In this document: positions 8,813-16,160 of the stretch, in pieces
How the letters are laid out: each line of letters starts with the position of its first letter
Numbering within the stretch: the first letter of the stretch is position 1
From: UBA12478 sp964513275
Lineage (GTDB): Bacteria; Patescibacteriota; Patescibacteriia; UBA9934; GWF2-40-263
DNA length: 16,414 bases
NCBI GenBank assembly: GCA_964513275.1
Contig: CAZELN010000023.1
Location: 1 to 16,414 of the forward strand
Reading direction: 5' to 3'
Position numbers and translations under genes: made by a program
Notes under the pieces: generated by a model
Told to the model about the DNA's origin: nothing
Database searches by the model: none
Seen by the model: only the letters and a program-made list of their open reading frames with translations

Positions 8813-9196
8813 CTAGTCAACCTCCCGCCAAGAGGTGATATCTACTTGCGATCCTGTTACGGTAACATCTACTTCAATCGAACGCGTAAACGTGTCTTGG
8901 GTGCTTTCAACCCCAATCGTACACGCCCCGCAGGGCGTTCCCGTCACGATCATGGTGCATGTTGCTTCCCCAACCGCAAGCGTTCCACCAACGAAACTAT
9001 TGTCACGACTGAGTTTGAGCATCGCCTCTTCCGCACAGCTTTGGGCGGACAACACCGCACGGCTTCCAGCGCTATGAGAAAAACCGATCTCCAAGTCATC
9101 GATTCCGGTCAGAGCCGTGCTACTCACAACCAAAATGGCTACAGCCAAAATAATAACGATGACCATGAGCGCGGCCGCCCCTCGTTCATCATTCAT
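8813..9196 (-). CDS. PilX/GspK-like minor pilin
   Basis: A 127-residue prepilin-like protein. A short leader MNDERG precedes a hydrophobic helix AAALMVIVIILAVAIL. Position +5 is not glutamate, as expected for GspK/PilX-type minor pilins that sit at the fibre tip. The rest holds QSCAEEAMLKL and a cysteine cluster EATC...PCGAC, a layout I associate with PilX-like proteins of candidate-phylum bacteria. I chose the ATG at 9196, which overlaps the PilW-like stop by 8 nt and gives a normal leader; an ATG at 9235 would add 13 residues. No Shine-Dalgarno site is visible, so translation is probably coupled. The exact family is inferred from position and features. Confidence 0.7.
   Translation of the reverse strand: MNDERGAAALMVIVIILAVAILVVSSTALTGIDDLEIGFSHSAGSRAVLSAQSCAEEAMLKLSRDNSFVGGTLAVGEATCTMIVTGTPCGACTIGVESTQDTFTRSIEVDVTVTGSQVDITSWREVD
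8821..8826 (-). promoter_or_regulatory. Shine-Dalgarno site of pilM
   Basis: GGGAGG, 9 nt before the pilM ATG and complementary to the CCTCC of the 16S 3' end. It is the only strong Shine-Dalgarno site I see in the window, and it decides the pilM start. Confidence 0.8.
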
Positions 9197-9707
9197 CCAA
9201 CGGAATCCGAAGGGTTGTTTCAAACGACTGCGCATAGTCAAAAAACGTGGAACCTGATTCATTCGCCGCTTCAAGCGTAAACTGTACTTGTATGATACCA
9301 ACATCTTCAGTGCCTGTCAGATTATTAAAGACAAGATTGGTGATGTTGATCTCCTCACCCGTGAGCGCCACAGGCGCTCCCGAACCTTCTTGCAGTTGAA
9401 ACTGACCGTCGTCTTCAGTGAGAGAAAAAATAGTCGGGTCATCGGAGGCGTCTACCATGTCCAACGACAGCGTGCCTGGATCCACGCCAAACGTCGACGT
9501 TCCCGTATTGATGGCACTTGCCTCACGCATCGCGCTCGTCAGACGATCTTGTATCATTCGAGCCGTGGTAATGGCATGAGAAAAAGTTTGAGAAGAAGCA
9601 CGCGCATGGAGCAGGTTGACTAAAAACATCCCGATGGTTCCCAAAATAAGTCCCACAACGAGGACATAGATGATCACTTCCACGAGGGTAAATCCGCGTT
9701 GCGACAT
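9189..9707 (-). CDS. PilW/GspJ-like minor pilin
   Basis: A 172-residue prepilin: leader MSQRG, cleavage before F6, Glu at +5 (E10) in FTLVEVIIYVLVV, then a helix into a beta-rich domain. The position between the PilV-like and PilX-like genes and the EVIIYV helix fit PilW/GspJ proteins. The ATG at 9707 follows the TAA of the giant pilin by a single base. It is likely part of the tip complex that starts pilus assembly. No cysteines are seen. The family call rests on position and the prepilin signature, not on clear sequence identity. Confidence 0.72.
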   Translation of the reverse strand: MSQRGFTLVEVIIYVLVVGLILGTIGMFLVNLLHARASSQTFSHAITTARMIQDRLTSAMREASAINTGTSTFGVDPGTLSLDMVDASDDPTIFSLTEDDGQFQLQEGSGAPVALTGEEINITNLVFNNLTGTEDVGIIQVQFTLEAANESGSTFFDYAQSFETTLRIPLDE

Positions 9708-9708
9708 A

Positions 9709-12549
9709 TTACGGCGTATAACGGATGGTAAGATCTTCTAACGAAGGTGTTGAAGCACCCGAACCACTCACATACGCCCGCCACTGAATCCAACGCGTAC
9801 CGGTTGCACCAGAATCCTCCGTCACGACGGTTCCACTTGTTGAATACGTTGTATCACCTGTCCCATCAGAACCGACCCATTCCGCTGTGACTAAATTTGC
9901 TTCCGAGTCAGCGGTGCGAATACGCACTTCTATGGATCCTGTTCCAGAATACGTCCACTCAATCATATCCCAGCTCACCTCGGATCCTGCGTCGTAGACT
10001 TGCGACGTAAAGACTCCTTCTTTCACATATTCACTGGGAGCCGCTCCTTCGCCAATGATTTGTAACTCCTGGCTATCATGGGAACTTGCCATATACGCAT
10101 AGCTTCCCTCAAACACGATATCGACCGCATCGGCATTCAAATCCAACGAGGCATCCAAGCTGGGCGATGTGGGCGTGGAAATATCCCAACGCATGAACTC
10201 CTCGTCTGTTTGTCCTGTAGCAAGATACACCGCATCCGTTCCATCCAGTGAAATTCCGTAGATGGAATCGCCCACCTCGCCGGTTCCTTGGAGACCGGGA
10301 GAGCTGGGAGTACTGATATCAAACACCATAAGCTCTGCATTGGAGCCACTCGCGCGACCAAGTACAAGCGTTGTTCCGCTCACGTCAATCGAAATTCCAT
10401 CATCGCCACCCGGTGCGTTATATCCTCCAATCTCTGACAGGCTTGTTGGTGAACTTATGTCAATAACGGAAAGTTCGCGAGTGGTGGCATCCGTTGCGGC
10501 ATACAAATAATTTCCTGCCACCACAAGCGCATTTATGTCATCAGAGAACTCAAACGTATCCAGTGTTGTTGGACTGGTCGGAGTCGTGATATTGATTGCA
10601 TAGAGTTCGGGATTACTCGAGTCCATTCGCCCCAAAAAAAGAACTGACCCGTTGATCGCCACAGATAATCCATCTTGATTTCCCGCAGCATTAAAACTCG
10701 CCACGTGTGTGGGGGAAGTCTTTGTTGAAATATCGATCACTTTCACTTCTTCGGCGTTAGCTGATGTGGAAACGTACGCGTAGTTCCCACTCACCACGAT
10801 GTCGGTTACGTCCGCTGCAAGATCGAGAGATCCCAACGTCGTGGGACTGGTCGGGGTGGTGATGTCAAAGATGAAAAAATCCTCGTAAGAACTATTGTTA
10901 TTGGTCACCATGTAGGCATAGTTGCCGGAAATCACCAGAGCGTTTGGATTATGCGTTTGAGTCTTATCAAGAGACGCCGCAAGCGTCGGGTCATTCCAAC
11001 CACCTGGATTCACGCGCAAAATCATCAGATCTGAAGCATCTGCCGCGCTCCCAACGTATACATGCCCTCCATAAACCGCCACAGCTTGTGCACTGTCAGA
11101 ACCTGATGTATCCATTCCCACTTCTTTCGTGAATGTTGAGAGGTTCACCACCCAAATTTCTTCGGTATTGAGGTCGGTCGCCAGAAACAGAAACGTTCCG
11201 GAAGGATCCAACGCGATTCCATTCACATCAGATCCCACCTCCAAACTTGACGTGACGGAAAGTCCGGCTCCAATGGGATCCGACACGTCCACAGCCGCGA
11301 CATCGTAGGCAGTTCCATCGGCTCGGCCGACGTACAGCGTATTTCCAGAAAGCCTTACATCATACGCATCGTCATTCCCTGTAAGATCAAGCGTATCCAC
11401 CTGTGTACGATCTGATAACTGCACCACAGAGAGTTCCTGACTGTTGGTGGATGAAGAAGCAAACACATACGAAGAATTTGCCGCAAGGTCAACCATGGTG
11501 GAACCCATTTCCGTAGATCCTAACAGCGTCGGCACACTGGGCGTTGAGACGTCATAAAAATACAGTTCCTCATCAGCAGAAGACTCACGCCCAATTATGA
11601 GCGTCGTTCCTGTTACCACAACCGTGGTCGCGTCCGCGTTCCCCGTGAGATCAATCGTTGTGACCCGTGTCATCGTTTCCACCTCCACGACATCCACCTC
11701 AACGGCATTATCGTCAGTAGCTAAAAAAGCGTACCCGTCTGACACGGCCATATCGTTGGTGCTCGCAGACTCGTATCCGCCAAGTTTGGTTGGCGTGCTC
11801 GCAGAGACATCCGAAACGTCATAGGCTTCAAAGTCATCCCCGGCGGTATTGAGAGCCAACAAGTAAAAGATCTGATCGGCCTCATCAAACACCATCTGAG
11901 TACGATCCCCAGAACCGCTTGCGTCAATCACATCCTGCACATGCGTGTTCTCCCAATTCACATCGTGCACACGTAGCACTACTTCACCATCGCTCACTGT
12001 TGCGACATCCGTACTGTTTTCATCTCCCGTGTCAAAATCCGTCGTGAGCGTTTGCGTCCAAGACTGCTGTCCCCAATTGGTCACATAAAAAACGGAATCG
12101 ATATTCTCATTCTGACCGCTCCCGCCCTGCCATGTCACACTCACCGTCACCTTTTTTGTGGCTGAATCCAGAACACCACTCGTCGCGATGTCCCCCGTGA
12201 GCGACCCAAAACGATACACGTTCTCGATCGTGATCGTGCGCGTGTACACACCACCATCCAACGCATCAGACGTCCCGGAAAGTTGGTATGAACCGCCGCC
12301 AGTGGAAAGGCCATGCGTCCCGTTGGTCAACTGCGACCAATCGTTGTCACGAATGGAACGTACCGCCTCAATACCTTCGGTGATGTAACCGGCAGCGAGC
12401 GTATGCTCTGCGCCGCGGGAAGAAATCTGGGCGGAGCTTAAAAGCGTTGCCAGCAATCCTGTCCCCAAGACACCAAAAAGAAATGTGACCAACACAATTT
12501 CCAGAAGGGCGGATCCTTGATTATTCTTTTGAAATAAATCCTGAAGCAT
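9709..12549 (-). CDS. Giant PilV-like prepilin with beta-propeller, predicted tip adhesin
   Basis: A 946-residue prepilin, five to six times the length of ordinary minor pilins. Leader MLQDLFQKNNQG (cleavage after G12), Glu at +5 in SALLE, and a hydrophobic helix to about 40 make it a genuine class III substrate; EGIEAVRSIRDNDW at 58-71 is typical of PilV/GspI-like proteins. From about 205 to 833 run about 14 blade-like repeats of roughly 45 residues with LVIVD-type signatures (for example VIDISTKTSPT, AINITTPTSPT, VFDISTPSSPG), enough for two seven-bladed propellers. A beta-rich C-terminal domain (about 840-946) starts FTSQVYDAGSE and ends LTIRYTP, resembling a carbohydrate-binding-like module. 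The start overlaps the FimT-like gene by 29 nt. Predicted to be surface-displayed at the pilus tip, binding a host cell or substrate. The prepilin and propeller parts are clear; the ligand is unknown. Confidence 0.85.
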   Translation of the reverse strand: MLQDLFQKNNQGSALLEIVLVTFLFGVLGTGLLATLLSSAQISSRGAEHTLAAGYITEGIEAVRSIRDNDWSQLTNGTHGLSTGGGSYQLSGTSDALDGGVYTRTITIENVYRFGSLTGDIATSGVLDSATKKVTVSVTWQGGSGQNENIDSVFYVTNWGQQSWTQTLTTDFDTGDENSTDVATVSDGEVVLRVHDVNWENTHVQDVIDASGSGDRTQMVFDEADQIFYLLALNTAGDDFEAYDVSDVSASTPTKLGGYESASTNDMAVSDGYAFLATDDNAVEVDVVEVETMTRVTTIDLTGNADATTVVVTGTTLIIGRESSADEELYFYDVSTPSVPTLLGSTEMGSTMVDLAANSSYVFASSSTNSQELSVVQLSDRTQVDTLDLTGNDDAYDVRLSGNTLYVGRADGTAYDVAAVDVSDPIGAGLSVTSSLEVGSDVNGIALDPSGTFLFLATDLNTEEIWVVNLSTFTKEVGMDTSGSDSAQAVAVYGGHVYVGSAADASDLMILRVNPGGWNDPTLAASLDKTQTHNPNALVISGNYAYMVTNNNSSYEDFFIFDITTPTSPTTLGSLDLAADVTDIVVSGNYAYVSTSANAEEVKVIDISTKTSPTHVASFNAAGNQDGLSVAINGSVLFLGRMDSSNPELYAINITTPTSPTTLDTFEFSDDINALVVAGNYLYAATDATTRELSVIDISSPTSLSEIGGYNAPGGDDGISIDVSGTTLVLGRASGSNAELMVFDISTPSSPGLQGTGEVGDSIYGISLDGTDAVYLATGQTDEEFMRWDISTPTSPSLDASLDLNADAVDIVFEGSYAYMASSHDSQELQIIGEGAAPSEYVKEGVFTSQVYDAGSEVSWDMIEWTYSGTGSIEVRIRTADSEANLVTAEWVGSDGTGDTTYSTSGTVVTEDSGATGTRWIQWRAYVSGSGASTPSLEDLTIRYTP

Positions 12550-12952
12550 GTATCGAAACCGTTACGTCTTCACCTGTGATATCCGATGTGAGGATCATGT
12601 CCCCGGTGGTCGTTTCTCCCAGTGGAGCGGAAAATACCACATCGCTCAGCCCTGTAAGTGTCAGCCCAGATGGAAATACATGGACTTCGTCATACTGCGT
12701 GTTGCGCGTGGCAAAACTCAGTCCTCCAAACAACGTCATCTGTGAGGACGTCACGTGCACGCCCCATGTGGTATCGTGTTTTCCGGCAATGGTAAGCGCC
12801 TGGGCACGTCTAAGCGTCTCTTGAACGAATCCCCCTTCGATAGAAAGTTGATTCCTGGGAAGCGTGGCGGAAGAAATCGTACCAACGATCGCAAACAAGA
12901 TCATTAACATCGCCAGAACGATGACTAACTCAATGAGCGTGAACCCGCGCAT
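12521..12952 (-). CDS. FimT/GspH-like minor pilin
   Basis: A 143-residue prepilin with an unusually short leader (MRG) before FTLIELVIVLAML, which has Glu at +5. No in-frame start lies just upstream, so the short leader is real or the start is otherwise constrained. The C-terminal half has a GspH/FimU-like pattern: TLRRAQALTIAGKHDTTWGV near 46-65, where an R-A-Q-A-L helix is followed by W-G-V, and a Gly/Thr-rich beta end. It starts 2 nt after the pilC stop and ends 29 nt inside the giant pilin gene. It is probably the first of the four minor pilins that prime the pilus. Confidence 0.8.
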   Translation of the reverse strand: MRGFTLIELVIVLAMLMILFAIVGTISSATLPRNQLSIEGGFVQETLRRAQALTIAGKHDTTWGVHVTSSQMTLFGGLSFATRNTQYDEVHVFPSGLTLTGLSDVVFSAPLGETTTGDMILTSDITGEDVTVSIHASGFISKE

Positions 12953-12954
12953 AG

Positions 12955-14034
12955 TTAAAACGTCAACCCTTCTGTCACGGAATAGATCGGTGTAAAAATG
13001 GAGAGCGCGACAAACCCAACCGCCGCGCCGATGACAATAAGTAACAACGGCTCAATGATCGTTGAAATACTCTTGGACTTTACAGATACTTTTTGTTCGT
13101 AAAATCGGGCAAGATAGAGTAACGACTCAGCTAGTCCTCCTGAACGCTCTCCCACAGAAATCATTCGTTCAATCATTTTTGGATACAACTTTGGGTAGCG
13201 ACTCACGATCTCAGAAAAACTCTCTCCGGACTCGATGCGTGTATGAATGTCCTCCAAGGAATGTTGGTACACCCAATTGGACATAGCGGTGGCGGCAATC
13301 CCAATTGCCTCCTGGATCGGGACACCGCTTTGCAACATCGTTCCCAACGATCGACAAAACCGCGCCCGATTGATTTCATGTAAAAACGTCCCTAACAACG
13401 GGAGTCGCAACAGGACTTGGTGCACAAGCGGCCTCAAAAAACGTCGACGCAGGAGATAGACCGCACCCACCAACCCGATAAAAATACTTGGAGTCAAAAA
13501 CGTCCCGTACGACTGAAACACCTCGGCCATCCACATGAGTGTCCTGGTGGTCCAAGGGAGTTGAACGTCCAGTGAACGAAAAATGCTCGTCATTTGTGGA
13601 AGCACAAATGTCGCCAAGGCAAGTCCAAGAATAAACGTAGAAAAAACAATAATGCCTGGGTAGAGCATGGCGCCTTGCACATTGCGCCGCACTTCCAAAT
13701 CATGTTCCATTTGTTGAGCCATGTGTGTCAAATTCTTCGCAAGGGTACCTGAACCTTCACCTACCACCACCGCACTCACAAACATGGAGCCAAAGGTATT
13801 GGTGAACGGCTTGAGAGCTTCCCCCAACATTTCCCCTCCCTGAACGTCATCATGTACGCGCAACAACATCTGTTGGAGCTTTCCTCCTGTTTGTTCCACC
13901 AACACGTCAAGCGCTTCAGGAACCGTCAAGCCTGCTTCCAGCATAACGGAAAGATTTTCCGCCATGGTGACGATGTCCACGGTACTCACCGGTGTCAAAA
14001 AAATTTGCTTTTTGTACCAAGGCGTTTTAGGCAT
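12955..14034 (-). CDS. pilC: Type IV pilus inner-membrane platform protein PilC
   Basis: Inner-membrane platform protein of the GspF/PilC family, which PilB drives to extract pilins from the membrane. The 359 residues hold two T2SSF domains (about 20-145 and 225-350), each with a family signature: FSVMLEAGL-like ENLSVMLEAGLTVPEAL near 26-42 and RSLGTMLQSGVPIQEAI later, both followed by E-x-G (VVVGEGSG, ISVGERSGG). Membrane segments are seen at about 122-145, 178-197 and 328-350. It is somewhat shorter than proteobacterial PilC (about 400), mostly at the N-terminus. It begins 11 nt after the pilB stop. Confidence 0.95.
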   Translation of the reverse strand: MPKTPWYKKQIFLTPVSTVDIVTMAENLSVMLEAGLTVPEALDVLVEQTGGKLQQMLLRVHDDVQGGEMLGEALKPFTNTFGSMFVSAVVVGEGSGTLAKNLTHMAQQMEHDLEVRRNVQGAMLYPGIIVFSTFILGLALATFVLPQMTSIFRSLDVQLPWTTRTLMWMAEVFQSYGTFLTPSIFIGLVGAVYLLRRRFLRPLVHQVLLRLPLLGTFLHEINRARFCRSLGTMLQSGVPIQEAIGIAATAMSNWVYQHSLEDIHTRIESGESFSEIVSRYPKLYPKMIERMISVGERSGGLAESLLYLARFYEQKVSVKSKSISTIIEPLLLIVIGAAVGFVALSIFTPIYSVTEGLTF

Positions 14035-14045
14035 ACATGTTTGAA

Positions 14046-15734
14046 CTACTCTGTCGTCACACGCAACACCTCCTCAAGCGTTGTTATCCCTGCCATGACC
14101 TTCCGTACACCATCGTATACCATGGTCGTCATCCCTTCTTTCATAGCGAGCTCCCGAATATCATCCGCGTTCTTGTGCGCCATGATGGCCTCGCGCATCG
14201 ATTCACTCACAAAGAGCACCTCAAAAATCCCGATCCGACCATGGTACCCACTTCGATGGCAGACATGACACCCCTTTCCTTTGTACACCGTAAGTCCTCG
14301 AAGCGACTTTTTCTTCGTGAGATCTAAGAGATACTGTTTCACGTGCGGATTGTGATCCAACAATTCCGCCGTGACCGAATCCACATGTGTACTTTGAATA
14401 CAGCTCGCGCACACTTTGCGCACCAAACGCTGCGCCACAACCACGTTCACCGTAGAGGCGATAAGGAAGTCCTCCACGCCCATATCTTGCAAGCGCACAA
14501 ACGCGGTTGCCGCGTCGTTGGTGTGGAGGGTGGAAAGAACCAGGTGACCGGTCATGGCCGCGTTCACGGCAATACCCGCCGTATCAGAATCGCGTACTTC
14601 TCCCACCATGATAATATCCGGATCCTGGCGCACAATGGATCGTAACCCTTTGGCAAAGCTCAGACCTGTTTTTTCATTCACTTGAATTTGCGCAACTCCT
14701 TCCATGTCATATTCAACAGGATCTTCAATCGTGGTGATGTTCACTTCGCGTTTATTGAGCACTTTTAGGATGGAGTAGAGCGTGGTTGTTTTTCCCGAGC
14801 CCGTGGGGCCGGTTACCAACATCATCCCCCATGGCCGATGGACGACTTCCGACACCTTGCCATAATCACGCTCGGATAAACCTAAATCAGTCAACGTAAA
14901 TTCATGGCTTCGATCAGAAAGCAATCGCATGACGGCCTTTTCCTCATGTGTGGTTGGAAGAATGGATAAACGAATATCGACTCCTTCTCCCCATTGGGTG
15001 ACGTGATGGATTTTCCCGTCTTGAGCCATACGATGCTCATCCGTGGCCAACCGTGAAAGAACCTTGAGGCGTGTCATGATGTTGTCATGCAAACGCACAG
15101 GCAGTCTGGCGATATCGTGCAGGATGCCGTCTTGACGATAACGGATGAGCGTATAATCGCTTTCCGGTTCAATATGAATATCCGAAGAACCTCCTTGAGA
15201 AGCGTAATCAATAATGGTTCCGACGAGTTCAATGATGGTCGTATCTACACCGTCCGTTGTCTTGGGTACTCGATCCGCATACGCTTCAATGGCGACTTGC
15301 GGATCTTTTGCGAATACATACATGTGGCCGCGCACATCCGCCGGTGTGGCATAAGAAAACTTCACCTCTTTGCGAAGATATTTTTCCAACAGGGAACGCA
15401 ACATGAGATCTGATGGATCATTTGTTGCGACCCGAAACACGATCCCTTCATCTGAAAGAGGTAAGATATTGCGTGTACGGGCAAACAGCTCAGGCAACTG
15501 ATGTACGACTTCTGTTGGAATATGCGTTCTGCGCAAATCCACAAACGGCGCCTTATACCAGGCGGCTAACAGTTGGCCGAGCTCCTGGTCTTTAAGGAAG
15601 CCTCGAGAAACAAGGACAGAACCGATACCAACCTGCGAAGCCTCCTTTGCCTCTTTGGCAGATTGAAAGTCCTCCTCTGACACCGTTCCCATTTCAACTA
15701 GCGCTTCGTGAAGCTGTGCTTCATTCAAACTCAT
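14046..15734 (-). CDS. pilB: Type IV pilus assembly ATPase PilB
   Basis: Hexameric extension motor of the pilus. The 562-residue protein has an N-terminal MshEN-type domain (about 25-140), then Walker A GPTGSGKTT at 309-317, Asp box ITTIEDPVEY near 333-342, Walker B DPDIIMVGEVRD at about 372-382, and His box LSTLHTND near 400-407. A zinc-type tetracysteine (C442, C445, C489, C492) separates it from the retraction ATPase PilT, which lacks both the MshEN domain and the cysteines. I chose the ATG at 15734: the family-like segment SLNEAQLHEALVEMG starts there, and the 24 upstream in-frame codons run through a terminator and promoter. A TGGTACAAT extended -10 lies 10 nt before the ATG. It is the first gene of the pilus operon. 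Confidence 0.95.
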   Translation of the reverse strand: MSLNEAQLHEALVEMGTVSEEDFQSAKEAKEASQVGIGSVLVSRGFLKDQELGQLLAAWYKAPFVDLRRTHIPTEVVHQLPELFARTRNILPLSDEGIVFRVATNDPSDLMLRSLLEKYLRKEVKFSYATPADVRGHMYVFAKDPQVAIEAYADRVPKTTDGVDTTIIELVGTIIDYASQGGSSDIHIEPESDYTLIRYRQDGILHDIARLPVRLHDNIMTRLKVLSRLATDEHRMAQDGKIHHVTQWGEGVDIRLSILPTTHEEKAVMRLLSDRSHEFTLTDLGLSERDYGKVSEVVHRPWGMMLVTGPTGSGKTTTLYSILKVLNKREVNITTIEDPVEYDMEGVAQIQVNEKTGLSFAKGLRSIVRQDPDIIMVGEVRDSDTAGIAVNAAMTGHLVLSTLHTNDAATAFVRLQDMGVEDFLIASTVNVVVAQRLVRKVCASCIQSTHVDSVTAELLDHNPHVKQYLLDLTKKKSLRGLTVYKGKGCHVCHRSGYHGRIGIFEVLFVSESMREAIMAHKNADDIRELAMKEGMTTMVYDGVRKVMAGITTLEEVLRVTTE

Positions 15735-15743
15735 AGCACTTCT

Positions 15744-15752
15744 ATTGTACCA
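15744..15752 (-). promoter_or_regulatory. Extended -10 promoter of the pilus operon
   Basis: TGG followed by TACAAT forms an extended -10 element, immediately after the T-run of the receiver terminator. The -35 region is weak (about 3 of 6 matches at 17-nt spacing). Only 9 nt separate the -10 from the pilB ATG, so the transcript would have a leader of only a few bases. Confidence 0.5.
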
Positions 15753-15786
15753 AAAAACAGCTCGCGGATCACTTGAGCTGTTTTTT
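15752..15786 (-). terminator. Intrinsic terminator overlapping the receiver gene end
   Basis: A 12-bp perfect inverted repeat (15775-15786 with 15752-15763) has an A-run in the first arm and six T in the second, with an 11-nt loop containing the TGA stop. The first arm is inside the coding sequence of the upstream receiver (its codons for K-K-Q-L). It separates the receiver unit from the pilus operon. Confidence 0.88.
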
Positions 15787-16158
15787 AATTTCTGCCACGA
15801 CTTCATCGATGCTTACAGCCGTCTTTACCAAATACGTTTTTGCGCCAAGTTTTTTTACACGTTCCTGATCCTCTACTTGTCCAAGATTAGACAGAACAAT
15901 GACCGGAAACGGAATCTTGCCTTTTTGACTGAGTGTTTCCAACACATCAAACCCACTCATTCCTGGCATGATGAGGTCAAGCGTCAACACGTCTGGAGCT
16001 TGAGTTTCAATTGCTTTGAGCGCTTCTGTCCCATCTGAAGCGATCCGTACTCCCAATCCTTCCTTGAGGAGAATATGCTTGTAAACGTCCGAAAGAAATG
16101 CGTCATCCTCCACCACAAGTACGGTCTTTTTTGCTCCTCCATGCTTCACGTTCTTCAT
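15769..16158 (-). CDS. CheY-like single-domain response regulator
   Basis: A 129-residue stand-alone receiver domain with no output domain. The acidic pocket EDD (about 17-19), phosphoacceptor D61 in VLTLDLIMPGMSG, the serine of VIVLSNLG (S90) and the switch lysine in YLVKT (K112) are all present, so it should accept phosphate. I prefer the ATG at 16158; a TTG two codons upstream overlaps the preceding stop. It lies 2 nt downstream of a second receiver that shares the C-terminus EIKKQLK, so the two arose by duplication. By position it could act on the pilus system, but the terminator between it and pilB makes that uncertain, and no histidine kinase is in the window. Confidence 0.9.
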   Translation of the reverse strand: MKNVKHGGAKKTVLVVEDDAFLSDVYKHILLKEGLGVRIASDGTEALKAIETQAPDVLTLDLIMPGMSGFDVLETLSQKGKIPFPVIVLSNLGQVEDQERVKKLGAKTYLVKTAVSIDEVVAEIKKQLK

Positions 16159-16160
16159 AA

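Noticed and set aside
8812..8820. A TTG start for pilM at 8820.
   Set aside because: The Shine-Dalgarno site would touch it; the ATG at 8811 has ideal 9-nt spacing.
9990..11950. A CRISPR or DNA tandem array in the giant pilin gene.
   Set aside because: The repeats are degenerate protein blades in one open frame, without identical DNA repeats or spacers.
14046..15734. The pilus ATPase as PilT rather than PilB.
   Set aside because: It has the N-terminal MshEN-type domain and the tetracysteine of extension ATPases.
15735..15806. A pilB start 24 codons upstream at 15806.
   Set aside because: It would put pilB codons through the terminator and -10 element; the family-like sequence begins at 15734.
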